A stretch of 64,000 nt of DNA. It comes from Pseudomonas urmiensis (GTDB taxonomy: Bacteria; Pseudomonadota; Gammaproteobacteria; Pseudomonadales; Pseudomonadaceae). The position numbers were made by a program, and so were the translations under genes. The stretch covers positions 4,221,001 through 4,285,000 of the forward strand of contig NZ_JABWRE020000001.1 in NCBI RefSeq assembly GCF_014268815.2, given 5' to 3'. Each line of letters begins with the position of its first letter. Position 1 is the stretch's first letter. Below the pieces are notes generated by a model, which worked only from the letters and a program-made list of their open reading frames with translations, made no database searches and was not told the origin of the DNA. This document shows positions 56,375 through 64,000 of the stretch, in pieces.

Positions 56375-57240
56375 GCCCAGTCCTTGCGATGGCGGATCAA
56401 GCCTTCCTGGGTCGACGAGGCCACCAGCTGGCCGGCGCGGTTGTAGATGCTGCCGCGGCAGAAGCCACGAGCATTACCGGCCCAGGGGCTGTCGGTGGCG
56501 TACAGCAGCCAGTCGTCGGCACGCAGGTTGCGGTGGAACCACAGCGAATGATCGAGGCTGGCGATCTGCATGTCCTTCTGCCACACCGACTTGCCATGCG
56601 GCAGCAACGAGGTGGTCAGCAGGCCGAAGTCCGAGGCATAGGCCAACAGGTATTTGTGCAACGCCGGGATGTCCGGCAGGTTGCCGTCGGCGCGGAACCA
56701 GGCGTACTTCACCGGATCGCCCGGCTTGGGGTTGAACGGATCGCGCTCGGTCACCGGGCGAATCTCGATTGGCTTGGCGCACAGCACTTTATCGCGGATG
56801 CGCTCAGGCAGGTGATCGGCCATGGCGCTGGCCAGCTCGACTTCGCTGGGCAGGTTCTCCGGCCCGACTACATCAGGCATCTGCGCCTGGTGCTCGAAGC
56901 TTTCCTCGTCGTACTGGAACGAGGCGCTGCAGGTGAAAATGGTGTGGCCTTTCTGGATCGCGGTGACCCGGCGGGTGCTGAAGCTGCCGCCGTCACGTAC
57001 CCGGTCGACCGAGTAGACCACCGGCAGGCTGGCATCGCCTGGGCGCAGGAAGTAGCCATGCAGCGAATGCACATGACGGGCGTCTTCGACCGTCTGGCTA
57101 GCCGCCGACAGCGATTGGCCGAGCACCTGGCCGCCATACAACTGGCGAAAGCCCAAGTCCTGGCTGCGTCCGCGGAACAGGTTCTCCTCGATCGCTTCGA
57201 GGCTCAGCAGGTCGACCAGGTCGTCCAACACATGGCTCAT
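56371..57240 (-). CDS. tesB: Acyl-CoA thioesterase II (TesB)
   Basis: 289-residue double-hotdog thioesterase hydrolysing medium/long-chain acyl-CoA. It shows FRGRSQDLGFRQLYGGQVLGQSLSAASQTV, SLHGYFLRPGD, RVTAIQKGHTIF and, near the end, ASLDHSLWFHRNLRADDWLLYATDSPWAGNARGFCRGSIYNRAGQLVASSTQEGLIR with the conserved Asp, Thr and Gln of the catalytic triad. Full family length. First gene of a two-gene unit with the HAD phosphatase. Confidence 0.95.
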   Translation of the reverse strand: MSHVLDDLVDLLSLEAIEENLFRGRSQDLGFRQLYGGQVLGQSLSAASQTVEDARHVHSLHGYFLRPGDASLPVVYSVDRVRDGGSFSTRRVTAIQKGHTIFTCSASFQYDEESFEHQAQMPDVVGPENLPSEVELASAMADHLPERIRDKVLCAKPIEIRPVTERDPFNPKPGDPVKYAWFRADGNLPDIPALHKYLLAYASDFGLLTTSLLPHGKSVWQKDMQIASLDHSLWFHRNLRADDWLLYATDSPWAGNARGFCRGSIYNRAGQLVASSTQEGLIRHRKDWA

Positions 57241-57336
57241 GGGGGTTTTCTCCTAGCAAGGCATCACGGCGCTACAGCACTTTTAAGACGAAGAATGATA
57301 CAGGGTTTGTCATCAGTACCGCGCATGCCCAGCCAT

Positions 57337-57906
57337 TCAGCCGCGCAGGGTTTGTTGCCAATGCGCGCGGTTGATCCGGTACAGCACGTGGGAGCGCAAG
57401 GGGTGGCCGGGCGGCAGGCGGGGGTGTTCGAAGCTGCCATCCGGGTCGTGCAGCATGCCGATCGCCTGCATGACTTTCTGCGATGGCAGGTTGCTCTGGC
57501 TAGTGAACGACACCACCTCATCCAGGCGCAATTGGGCGAAAGCACAACGCAGGCAGGTCCACGCCGCCTCGCTGGCAAAGCCCAGCCCCCAGTGACGCCG
57601 TGCCAGGCGCCAGCCGATCTCTACGGCTGGGCCGAACGGGGCGTCGAAATTGACGTGGAGCAAGCCGGTCATGCCGATGAAGGCGCCGCTGTCCTTGCGC
57701 TCCAGCGCCCACAGGCCAAAGCCGTATTCATTGAAATGCCCGCGAATCCGGCCGATCAGCGCGGCCGCTTCCAGGCGCGTCAGCGGCGCCGGGAAGTAAC
57801 GCATCACCTGCGGGTCGGCGCACATCGCAGCGAACTCGCGCAGGTCGTCATCGTGCCATTGGCGCAATGTCAGGCGGGCGCTTTCCAGGTGAAGAATTGG
57901 CGTCAT
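57337..57906 (-). CDS. GNAT-family N-acetyltransferase (RimJ/RimL type)
   Basis: 189-residue acetyltransferase: TPILHLESARLTLRQWHDDDLREFAAMCADPQVMRYFPAPLT start, acetyl-CoA-binding region EIGWRLARRHWGLGFASEAAWTCLRCAFAQL with the R/Q-x-x-G-like loop, and SFTSQSNLPSQKVMQAIGM. Start chosen at 57906; further upstream the open frame runs into a REP. Substrate unknown. Confidence 0.9.
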   Translation of the reverse strand: MTPILHLESARLTLRQWHDDDLREFAAMCADPQVMRYFPAPLTRLEAAALIGRIRGHFNEYGFGLWALERKDSGAFIGMTGLLHVNFDAPFGPAVEIGWRLARRHWGLGFASEAAWTCLRCAFAQLRLDEVVSFTSQSNLPSQKVMQAIGMLHDPDGSFEHPRLPPGHPLRSHVLYRINRAHWQQTLRG

Positions 57907-57994
57907 CGAGTGAGCTCCGGGTGTTTGTCCTACACGCTTTAGATTAGGCGAAATTGGGTCCGCTTTGCGGCCCTTCGCGGCGGTTCGGCGCTCC

Positions 57995-58073
57995 GACAAG
58001 CCCGCTTCCACAAGGTACCGCGCCAATCTTGAGAGCGGCGGTGTACCTGTGGGAGCGGGCTTGCCCGCGAAGG
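57995..58073. repeat. REP sequences
   Basis: A REP (gtgggagcgggcttgcccgc, 58047-58073) and a degenerate inverted half (gacaagcccgcttccacaag, about 57995-58015) occupy the gap between the divergent acetyltransferase and deacetylase genes. Confidence 0.7.
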
Positions 58074-58151
58074 GCCGCGCAGCGGCCCCAGCAATAGCGC
58101 ATAAACAACCCAACTGGCACTATCAGCACTGAACCTTACCGCGAACCGACC

Positions 58152-59066
58152 ATGCCGTTGCCGCTGATCTACCACGATGACTACAGCCCGGAGTTTCCCG
58201 CCGAGCATCGCTTTCCGATGGACAAGTTCCGTTTGCTGCGCGACCACCTGGTCGACACCGGCCTGACCACGGACCAGGCCTTGCTGCGCCCAGAGCTCTG
58301 CCCCAACGACATCCTCGCCCTGGCCCACGACCGCGACTACATCGAGCGTTACCTGAGCGGCGACTTGTCTCGCGAAGACCAGCGCCGTCTCGGCCTGCCC
58401 TGGAGCGAAGCCTTGGCCCGGCGCACCGTGCGCGCCGTTGGCGGCTCGCTACTGACCGCCGAAATGGCCCTGCGCGACGGCATCGCCTGCCACCTTGCAG
58501 GCGGCACGCATCATGCTCACTACGGCCACCCCGCCGGCTTCTGCATCTTCAACGACCTGGCCGTGATCAGCCGCTACCTGCTCGAAGCCGGGCGGGTGCA
58601 TCGGGTGCTGATTTTCGACTGTGACGTGCACCAGGGCGATGGCACCGCGCGGATCCTGCATGACACCCCTGAAGCTATCACTGTGTCGCTGCACTGCGAA
58701 CAGAACTTCCCGGCGCGCAAGGCCCACAGCGATTGGGACATCCCCCTGCCGCGAGGCATGAGCGATGCGGCGTACCTCAAGGTGGTGGATGATGCACTGA
58801 ACTACCTGCTGGCGCTGTACCAGCCTGACCTGGTGCTGTACGACGCCGGTGTCGATGTACACAAGGACGACGCCCTCGGTTACCTGCAATTGACCGATGA
58901 AGGCCTGGCCGCTCGCGATGAAAGCGTGCTGCGCCACTGCCTGGGCCGCGACATTCCGGTAGTCGGCGTCATCGGCGGCGGCTACAGCAAGGACCGCATA
59001 GCCTTAGCCAAACGCCACGGTATCCTTCATCACAGCGCGGCAAAGGTCATCAGTTGTTCACAATGA
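58152..59066 (+). CDS. Histone deacetylase-superfamily amidohydrolase
   Basis: 304-residue zinc-dependent deacetylase of the bacterial HDAC/AcuC/polyamine-deacetylase class. GGTHHAHYGHPAGFCIFNDLAV (catalytic His pair, about 117-138), IFDCDVHQGDGTA (zinc Asp and His, about 155-167) and LYDAGVDVHKDD (second zinc Asp, about 233-244) followed by GGGYSKD. All catalytic residues are present. The true substrate, such as an acetylated polyamine or small amide, is unknown. Confidence 0.93.
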   Translation: MPLPLIYHDDYSPEFPAEHRFPMDKFRLLRDHLVDTGLTTDQALLRPELCPNDILALAHDRDYIERYLSGDLSREDQRRLGLPWSEALARRTVRAVGGSLLTAEMALRDGIACHLAGGTHHAHYGHPAGFCIFNDLAVISRYLLEAGRVHRVLIFDCDVHQGDGTARILHDTPEAITVSLHCEQNFPARKAHSDWDIPLPRGMSDAAYLKVVDDALNYLLALYQPDLVLYDAGVDVHKDDALGYLQLTDEGLAARDESVLRHCLGRDIPVVGVIGGGYSKDRIALAKRHGILHHSAAKVISCSQ

Positions 59067-59215
59067 CTGTGGAACCGCTTGTGGATAACCTGAGTGAAAG
59101 CGGCTACAGACCGCTAACTGCCTGAGCTACAAAGGAGTGGTCATTTTTTGCACAGTGCTTCGACGGGGTGCGCTGGGGTAGAATGCCAGCTCTTTTCCAC
59201 AGCCTGCCGCCCTCC

Positions 59216-60454
59216 ATGCCTGAACTACGCCCCGCTTCCCCTCCCCTTGTCGCCGTGATCGGTGGCGGCCCTGCCGGGCTGATGGCCGCCGAGGCGCTGG
59301 CTGCGGCCGGTATGACGGTGCAGGTGTTCGATGCCATGCCTTCGGTGGGGCGCAAGTTCCTGCTGGCCGGGGTCGGCGGCATGAACATCACCCATTCCGA
59401 GCAGTACCCGGCCTTCGTCTCGCGTTACGCCGAGCGCAGCGGCGAGATCGATGGGCTGCTGCGCGACTTCGATGGCCAGGCGCTACGCCAGTGGATCCAC
59501 GGGCTGGGCATCGAAACCTTCGTTGGCACGTCAGGGCGGGTATTCCCTTGCGACATGAAAGCCGCGCCGCTGCTGCGCGCCTGGCTCAAGCGCCTGCGCG
59601 ACAGCGGGGTAGTTATCCACACGCGCCACCGCTGGCTGGGCTGGAACGATGATGGATCGCTGCGGATCGCTTATCCACAGGGTGAGTTGAACCTGCGCGC
59701 CGATGCACTAGTACTGGCGCTGGGTGGTGGCAGTTGGGCACGCCTGGGTTCCGATGGCGCCTGGGTGCCATTGCTGGCCGAACGGGCTGTGGATATCTCA
59801 CCGCTGCAAGCGAGCAACTGCGGTTTTGAAGTTGCGGGCTGGAGCGAACTGCTGGTCAACAAGTTCGCCGGCGCACCGTTGAAGAACATTGCCCTGAGCG
59901 TTCCCGGCAGTGCTGCGCGCAAGGGTGAGTTCATCCTCACTGCGCAAGGCGTGGAAGGCAGCTTGGTGTATGCCTGGTCGGCGCAGGTCCGTGAAGCGAT
60001 CAATCGCGCAGGCACAGGTACGCTGCTGCTGGATCTGCTACCTGACCGGCCTGTGGACAAAATCGCCCAGGCCCTGGCCAAGCCTCGCGGCTCACGCTCG
60101 ATGGCCAAGCATCTGCACAGCCAGCTGGGGATCGACGGGGTCAAGGCGGCGATGTTGCGTGAGCTGACCGATCAGGCGACCTTCGCCGATCCGCAGGCAC
60201 TGGCCGCGGCGATCAAGGCGTTGCCGATCGAACTGCTGCGCGCGCGGCCACTGGATGAGGCGATCAGCAGTGCCGGTGGGGTGCGCTTTGAAGGGGTGGA
60301 TGAGGGCTTGATGCTGCGCCAGTTGCCAGGGGTGTTCTGTGCAGGCGAGATGCTCGACTGGGAGGCGCCGACCGGCGGCTATCTGCTGACCGCATGTTTT
60401 GCCAGCGGCCTGCGCGCAGGTCGGGCGGCAGCGGATTGGCTTAAGCAAGCCTAG
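59216..60454 (+). CDS. HI0933/TIGR03862-family flavoprotein
   Basis: 412-residue FAD-binding oxidoreductase. N-terminal Rossmann motif VAVIGGGPAGLMAAEALAAAGMTVQVFDA (about 12-40), FLLAGVGGMNITHSE (about 50-64), GTSGRVFPCDMKAAPLLRAWLKRL and C-terminal VRFEGVDEGLMLRQLPGVFCAGEMLDWEAPTGGYLLTACFASG fit the BaiN/HI0933 class. Start at the Met of MPELRPASPP; an upstream in-frame ATG would cover the promoter. Physiological substrate unknown. Confidence 0.9.
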   Translation: MPELRPASPPLVAVIGGGPAGLMAAEALAAAGMTVQVFDAMPSVGRKFLLAGVGGMNITHSEQYPAFVSRYAERSGEIDGLLRDFDGQALRQWIHGLGIETFVGTSGRVFPCDMKAAPLLRAWLKRLRDSGVVIHTRHRWLGWNDDGSLRIAYPQGELNLRADALVLALGGGSWARLGSDGAWVPLLAERAVDISPLQASNCGFEVAGWSELLVNKFAGAPLKNIALSVPGSAARKGEFILTAQGVEGSLVYAWSAQVREAINRAGTGTLLLDLLPDRPVDKIAQALAKPRGSRSMAKHLHSQLGIDGVKAAMLRELTDQATFADPQALAAAIKALPIELLRARPLDEAISSAGGVRFEGVDEGLMLRQLPGVFCAGEMLDWEAPTGGYLLTACFASGLRAGRAAADWLKQA

Positions 60455-60500
60455 AAGCAAGGCCCTGCCCCGAGGGTGCCAGGAACGGCCTCTTCGCGGG

Positions 60501-60768
60501 CAAGCCCGCTCCCACAGGGATTGCTGGTGTATCAACTGTTTTGTTGTGTCAGCACCGGCTTCGGGTGGAGCCACTTCCCGGTTGTGTCAGCACCTGCCGT
60601 TGCTGGCTGGCACTGACACAACTAAACCTGCCGGCAAGCCCGCTCTCACAGGGATTGCTGGTGTATCAACTGTTTTGTTGTGTCAGCACCGGCTTCGGGT
60701 GGAGCCACTTCCCGGTTGTGTCAGCACCTGCCGTTGCTGGCTGGCACTGACACAACTAAACCCGCCCT
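60501..60768. repeat. 134-bp tandem duplication with REP and inverted repeats
   Basis: caagcccgctcccacaggga starts at 60501 and its copy caagcccgctctcacaggga at 60635, so a 134-base unit is repeated nearly perfectly. Each unit has the inverted pair GTTGTGTCAG/CTGACACAAC. Further REPs follow at 60783-60809. It occupies the gap between the flavoprotein and rhlE. Confidence 0.92.
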
Positions 60769-60879
60769 ACCAGCACAAGCCCCTGTGGGAGCGGGCTTGC
60801 CCGCGAAGGGTCCTGCACTGACACACTGCTGCTTCACCACCCTCTGTAGGCGCTGAGGGAGCCTGCGATGGGCCGGATC

Positions 60880-62211
60880 TCAAGGCTTACGCTTACGCGG
60901 CCCACCATTGAAGCTCGGCACCTTGCGCACCGCCTTGACGGTCGGCGCCGAAGTCCCCGACTCGGTACTGTCCATCCACTTGCCCAAACCGCGTTTGGCG
61001 CTGTTTTCCTTGGGCTTCTTGGGCTTTTTCGGCTTCTTGATCACCTGCCCGCTGGCATCGGTCATCGGCACCCGGTGATCTGGGATGAAGTCTGGCTCTT
61101 CATGGCGCGGCAGGGTCTGGCGAATCAGGGTCTCGATCGCCGAGAGCATCTGCACTTCATCGGCACACACCAGCGAGATCGCCTCGCCCTTGTTGCCCGC
61201 CCGGCCGGTACGGCCGATGCGGTGCACATAATCTTCGGCGACGATCGGCAGGTCGAGGTTGACCACCAGCGGCAGATCGTCGATATCCAGCCCGCGTGCA
61301 GCGACATCAGTGGCCACCAGCACCTGGATCTCGCGTGCCTTGAAGCTGTCCAGCGCGCGCTGGCGAGTCGCTTGCGGGCGATCACCATGGATGCCATCGG
61401 CATTCACCCCCTCGCCCAGCAAGCGCTCGACCAACTGATCGACCCCATTACGGGTCTTGGCAAACACCAGCACCTGGCTCCAGCGCTGCTTGCGCAGCAA
61501 GTAGCAGAACAGGTCGGCCTTGCGCTTCTTGTCGACCGGCACCAGCCACTGCTTGACCGTGCTGGCGGTGGCATTGCGGGGGCTGACTTCGATGCTCAGC
61601 GGATCATTCAGGGCCAGGCCCGCGAGCATGCGGATCTGATCGGAGAAGGTGGCGGAGAACAACAGGGTCTGGCGCTTGCGCGGCAGCGCGGCGTACACCG
61701 ACTGCAACTCCTCGGCAAAGCCCAGGTCGAGCATGCGGTCGGCTTCGTCGAGCACCAGGGTCTGCACCTGGCCGAACTTCACCGCGTTCTGGCGGAACAG
61801 GTCGAGCAAGCGACCGGGGGTGGCCACCAGCAAATCGACACCCCGGCGCAGGCGCATCATCTGCGGGTTGATGCTCACCCCGCCGTAGACCGCATAAGTG
61901 GAAACCGGCAGGTTCTCGGCGTATTCCTGGATATTGGCATGGACCTGCTCGGCCAGCTCGCGGGTCGGCACCAGCACCAGGGCGCGGATCGAGTTGCTGG
62001 CGACCTTCTCACCTTCCAACGCCAGGCGCTGCAACACTGGCAAGGCAAAGCCTGCAGTCTTGCCGGTGCCGGTCTGGGCCGCGGCCATCAGGTCGCGACC
62101 GGCCAGTACGGCGGGGATGGCCTGGGCCTGGACCGGGGTTGGGGTGGTGTAGTCCAGCTGCTGCAGGGTGCGCAGCAAAGGTTCGATCAGGCCGAGTTTG
62201 GCGAAATTCAT
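60880..62211 (-). CDS. rhlE: ATP-dependent RNA helicase RhlE (DEAD-box)
   Basis: 443-residue DEAD-box helicase that remodels structured RNA and ribosome precursors. Motifs: Q motif PTPVQAQAIP, I AAQTGTGKT (about 47-55), II DEADRMLDLGF, III SATFS, IV-VI VLVFAKTRNG, ARGLDIDDLP and HRIGRTGRAG. The short Lys/Pro-rich C-terminal tail (KKPKKPKKPKENSAKRG) is typical of RhlE. The first 60 codons match the family start MNFAKLGLIEPLLRTL. Confidence 0.94.
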   Translation of the reverse strand: MNFAKLGLIEPLLRTLQQLDYTTPTPVQAQAIPAVLAGRDLMAAAQTGTGKTAGFALPVLQRLALEGEKVASNSIRALVLVPTRELAEQVHANIQEYAENLPVSTYAVYGGVSINPQMMRLRRGVDLLVATPGRLLDLFRQNAVKFGQVQTLVLDEADRMLDLGFAEELQSVYAALPRKRQTLLFSATFSDQIRMLAGLALNDPLSIEVSPRNATASTVKQWLVPVDKKRKADLFCYLLRKQRWSQVLVFAKTRNGVDQLVERLLGEGVNADGIHGDRPQATRQRALDSFKAREIQVLVATDVAARGLDIDDLPLVVNLDLPIVAEDYVHRIGRTGRAGNKGEAISLVCADEVQMLSAIETLIRQTLPRHEEPDFIPDHRVPMTDASGQVIKKPKKPKKPKENSAKRGLGKWMDSTESGTSAPTVKAVRKVPSFNGGPRKRKP

Positions 62212-62309
62212 GGCAATACCGTCAGGGGGTTCAGCGAAGGCGGCAGTTTACCTGCGCCAGTACCCTCGTGTCGCGATAGGGCCGCACCCGCAGCCCCACA
62301 GACGCGGGC

Positions 62310-63230
62310 CTATTTGCACATTTCGCCCTTCAGCGGCGCCGGCTGCTCGGGCGCCTTGCGCCACTGCGGCAGGCCGATCAGCACCACCGCGCCGATGATC
62401 ACCGCCATCGCCACGCATTCTTCGGCGCCAATGGCTTCACCGGCGAAGGCGATCCCGAGCAGCACTGCTACGGCTGGGTTGACGTAGGCATAGCTGGTGG
62501 CCGCCGCCGGGCGTACGTTCTTGAGCAGGTACATGTAGGCGCTAAAGGCCAGGATCGAGCCGAACAACACCAGGTACGCCAACGCGCCCCAGCCAGCAGC
62601 GGTTGGCATCTGGGTCAAGCGTTCGCCACTGACCGCACTGCCAATCAGCAGCGCCGCGCCGCCAACCAACATCTCGGCTGCACTGGCCATCGGTCCTTGG
62701 GGCAGCGGCAGGCTCTTGCTCCATACCGAGCCAAACGCCCAGGCAGCGGCGGCAAACAGGATCAGCGCCGCGCCCATCGGGCTGGCTTGCAGGTTAGAGC
62801 CCAGGTTGAGCATGGCGATGCCGGCCAATCCGAGGCAGATGCCCGCCCATTCCAGGCGCGAGTTGCGATGGCCAAACAACAGACCGAACACCAGGGTAAA
62901 CAGCGGTACCGTGGCCACCGCCAGCGCTGCTACTCCTGAGGCGACGCCCGCATGCTCGGCCAGGGTCACCCCGCCATTGCCGCAGCTGAGCAGCAAAAAG
63001 CCAATCGCCCCGGCCGCGCGCCATTGCGGCCAGGTTGGCGCCGGCACCCCGCGCCAGCGCAAAAAGCCATACAACAGGCTGCCGGCGATCACGAAGCGAA
63101 TCCCCGCCATCATCATCGGCGGCCAGGATTCGACGCCAATGCGGATGAACAGGTAGGTCGAGCCCCAGACCAGATACAGGGCAAGAAAGGCACCGATGAG
63201 CAACCAGGGAACACGACGGGAGGCAGGCAT
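62310..63230 (-). CDS. EamA/DMT-family transporter (YedA-like)
   Basis: 306-residue ten-TM metabolite exporter with two EamA repeats (about 12-140 and 155-290), e.g. LIGAFLALYLVWGSTYLFIRIGVESWPP near the start and VAVLLGIAFAGEAIGAEECVAMAVIIGAVVLI near the end. Substrate unknown. Divergent from an Lrp-type regulator, which may control it as in other amino-acid exporter pairs. Confidence 0.9.
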   Translation of the reverse strand: MPASRRVPWLLIGAFLALYLVWGSTYLFIRIGVESWPPMMMAGIRFVIAGSLLYGFLRWRGVPAPTWPQWRAAGAIGFLLLSCGNGGVTLAEHAGVASGVAALAVATVPLFTLVFGLLFGHRNSRLEWAGICLGLAGIAMLNLGSNLQASPMGAALILFAAAAWAFGSVWSKSLPLPQGPMASAAEMLVGGAALLIGSAVSGERLTQMPTAAGWGALAYLVLFGSILAFSAYMYLLKNVRPAAATSYAYVNPAVAVLLGIAFAGEAIGAEECVAMAVIIGAVVLIGLPQWRKAPEQPAPLKGEMCK

Positions 63231-63387
63231 GGGGAAAACACTCGAAATCCGTTTACGGGTGACTTAGTTTAGAAAGGGCCTTGCGCAAACTTAAGTTACA
63301 AAACACGTTTAAATCACCCACACACTTTGCAATGAATGGTTATTTGCTGCCTTTGCCGTTGATTGCTTGAAACGAGCGAAACCCGTC

Positions 63388-63846
63388 ATGGACAAGTACG
63401 ACCGCATGCTCCTCGCCGCCCTGTTGGAAAACGGCAGGGCCACTTACGCGCAGCTGGCGCGACAGGTGAACCTTTCACCACCTGCGGTGGCCGAGCGGGT
63501 GGCCAAGCTTGAGGCCAGCGGGGTGATCACCGGCTATACGGCCAAGGTGGACCTGGAAAAGATCGGCCTGCCGATCCAGTGCGTGATCGAGCTGCGCCTG
63601 GCCAGCCATGGCAACCAGCAGGCTTACGATGAGCTGGCGCGGATTCCCGAGCTCACTGAGTGTCATCGGGTCACGGGCGATCCGTGCGTGATCATGCAGG
63701 CGGCAGTGGGGTCGATGAGTGAGCTGGAGGCGCTGATCAATCGGGTATCGCAGCTGGGCTTCAGCAAGACCTCGATCATTCTTTCAAGTGCGGTGGAGCG
63801 GCGGGTGCCGTTGCAGCAACTCGCGGGCAATGGCAAAAAGAGCTGA
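63388..63846 (+). CDS. Lrp/AsnC-family transcription regulator
   Basis: 152-residue regulator with HTH (KYDRMLLAALLENGRATYAQLARQVNLSPPAVAERVAKLEASGVITGYTAKVD, about 3-55) and the C-terminal RAM/ASNC ligand domain (about 65-145; PELTECHRVTGDPCVIMQAAV). Start chosen at MDKYDRM rather than a Met seven codons upstream. Divergent from the EamA exporter, so probably its amino-acid-responsive regulator. Confidence 0.9.
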   Translation: MDKYDRMLLAALLENGRATYAQLARQVNLSPPAVAERVAKLEASGVITGYTAKVDLEKIGLPIQCVIELRLASHGNQQAYDELARIPELTECHRVTGDPCVIMQAAVGSMSELEALINRVSQLGFSKTSIILSSAVERRVPLQQLAGNGKKS

Positions 63847-63871
63847 GACCTGCGGTGTCTGGCCTGACGCT

Positions 63872-63940
63872 ATCGCGGGGCAAGCCCGCTCCCACGCCAA
63901 GTTGGCTCTGCCTGGGAGCGGGCTTGCCCCGCGATAGCGT
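63872..63940. repeat. REP pair
   Basis: Inverted REPs, ctatcgcggggcaagcccgc at 63872-63897 and gggagcgggcttgccccgcg at 63914-63938, sit between the Lrp gene and the convergent gene at the window edge and can form one large stem-loop. Confidence 0.85.
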
Positions 63941-63946
63941 GCTCAA

Positions 63947-64000
63947 TCAATGACGCAGCAGCAGCGAGCCTTCGATCGGCACATAGTCAGTGGCCGCGCG
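63947..64000 (-). CDS. C-terminal end of an unidentified gene (cut by window edge)
   Basis: The last 18 codons on the minus strand read RAATDYVPIEGSLLLRH followed by TGA, a plausible gene end that stops 7 bases before the REP pair. Too short to identify. A convergent neighbour of the Lrp gene is likely but the product is unknown. Confidence 0.4.
   Translation of the reverse strand, partial: RAATDYVPIEGSLLLRH

Overview
The window is a Pseudomonas chromosome segment, most likely of the P. putida group. The evidence is the gene order dnaJ-dnaK-grpE-recN-fur-bamE-ratA-smpB-lldR-lldP-lldD-dld-tmRNA, GC-rich codon use in the core genes, and many copies of the Pseudomonas REP palindrome (core GCGGGCTTGCCCGCG or GCGGGGCAAGCCCGC) between genes. 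The species assignment is inference.

Regions: (1) 1-7354 holds housekeeping genes: the heat-shock operon grpE-dnaK-dnaJ behind a near-consensus sigma-32 promoter, recN behind a LexA box, fur divergent from bamE, and ratA divergent from smpB. (2) 7475-14271 is the lactate module: lldR, an FadR-type operator, lldP, lldD and a large FAD/Fe-S D-lactate dehydrogenase. (3) 14272-15581 holds small Pseudomonas-type genes behind a strikingly structured leader RNA. (4) 15685-16076 is tmRNA, whose 3' end is the attachment site of a genomic island starting with a P4-type integrase (16265-17521). The island carries YfjI, a second integrase-like gene and then an AT-rich restriction-type operon (21529-31079: Vsr, 5mC methyltransferase, GHKL ATPase, Z1 helicase, PD-(D/E)XK protein, AIPR protein), matching the MutL/MORC-ATPase restriction systems predicted by Iyer and Aravind. 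(5) A degenerate second copy of the tmRNA-end/integrase-leader sequence (31478-31676) marks the island's right side. It is followed by a host-like-GC block with a tightly coupled four-gene operon (32288-36412): WYL regulator, glycine-zipper protein, membrane protein with an HNH-like motif, and YkgJ-type Cys-cluster protein. I do not recognise this as a described system; it is the best candidate here for something new.

(6) 36930-51297 is metabolic and transport chromosome: LysE exporter, MFS exporter with LysR and an 87-bp tandem-repeat leader, an amino-acid permease, an IS3-family element inside a REP, and a sugar-acid cluster (two MFS carriers, 2-hydroxyacid dehydrogenase, LysR, glucarate dehydratase, FadR-type repressor with two matching operators). 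(7) 51520-54430 is a FecBCDE-like ABC importer with 4-nt overlaps. (8) 54594-64000 contains single-gene core functions: MDR oxidoreductase, HAD, TesB thioesterase, GNAT, HDAC-like deacetylase, flavoprotein, RhlE helicase, EamA exporter, Lrp regulator and a truncated gene end.

Several intergenic regions show recent local tandem amplification of REP-containing units (6-bp x 6, 43-bp, 87-bp x 3.7, 91-bp x 2, 134-bp x 2). No CRISPR array or tRNA gene was seen.
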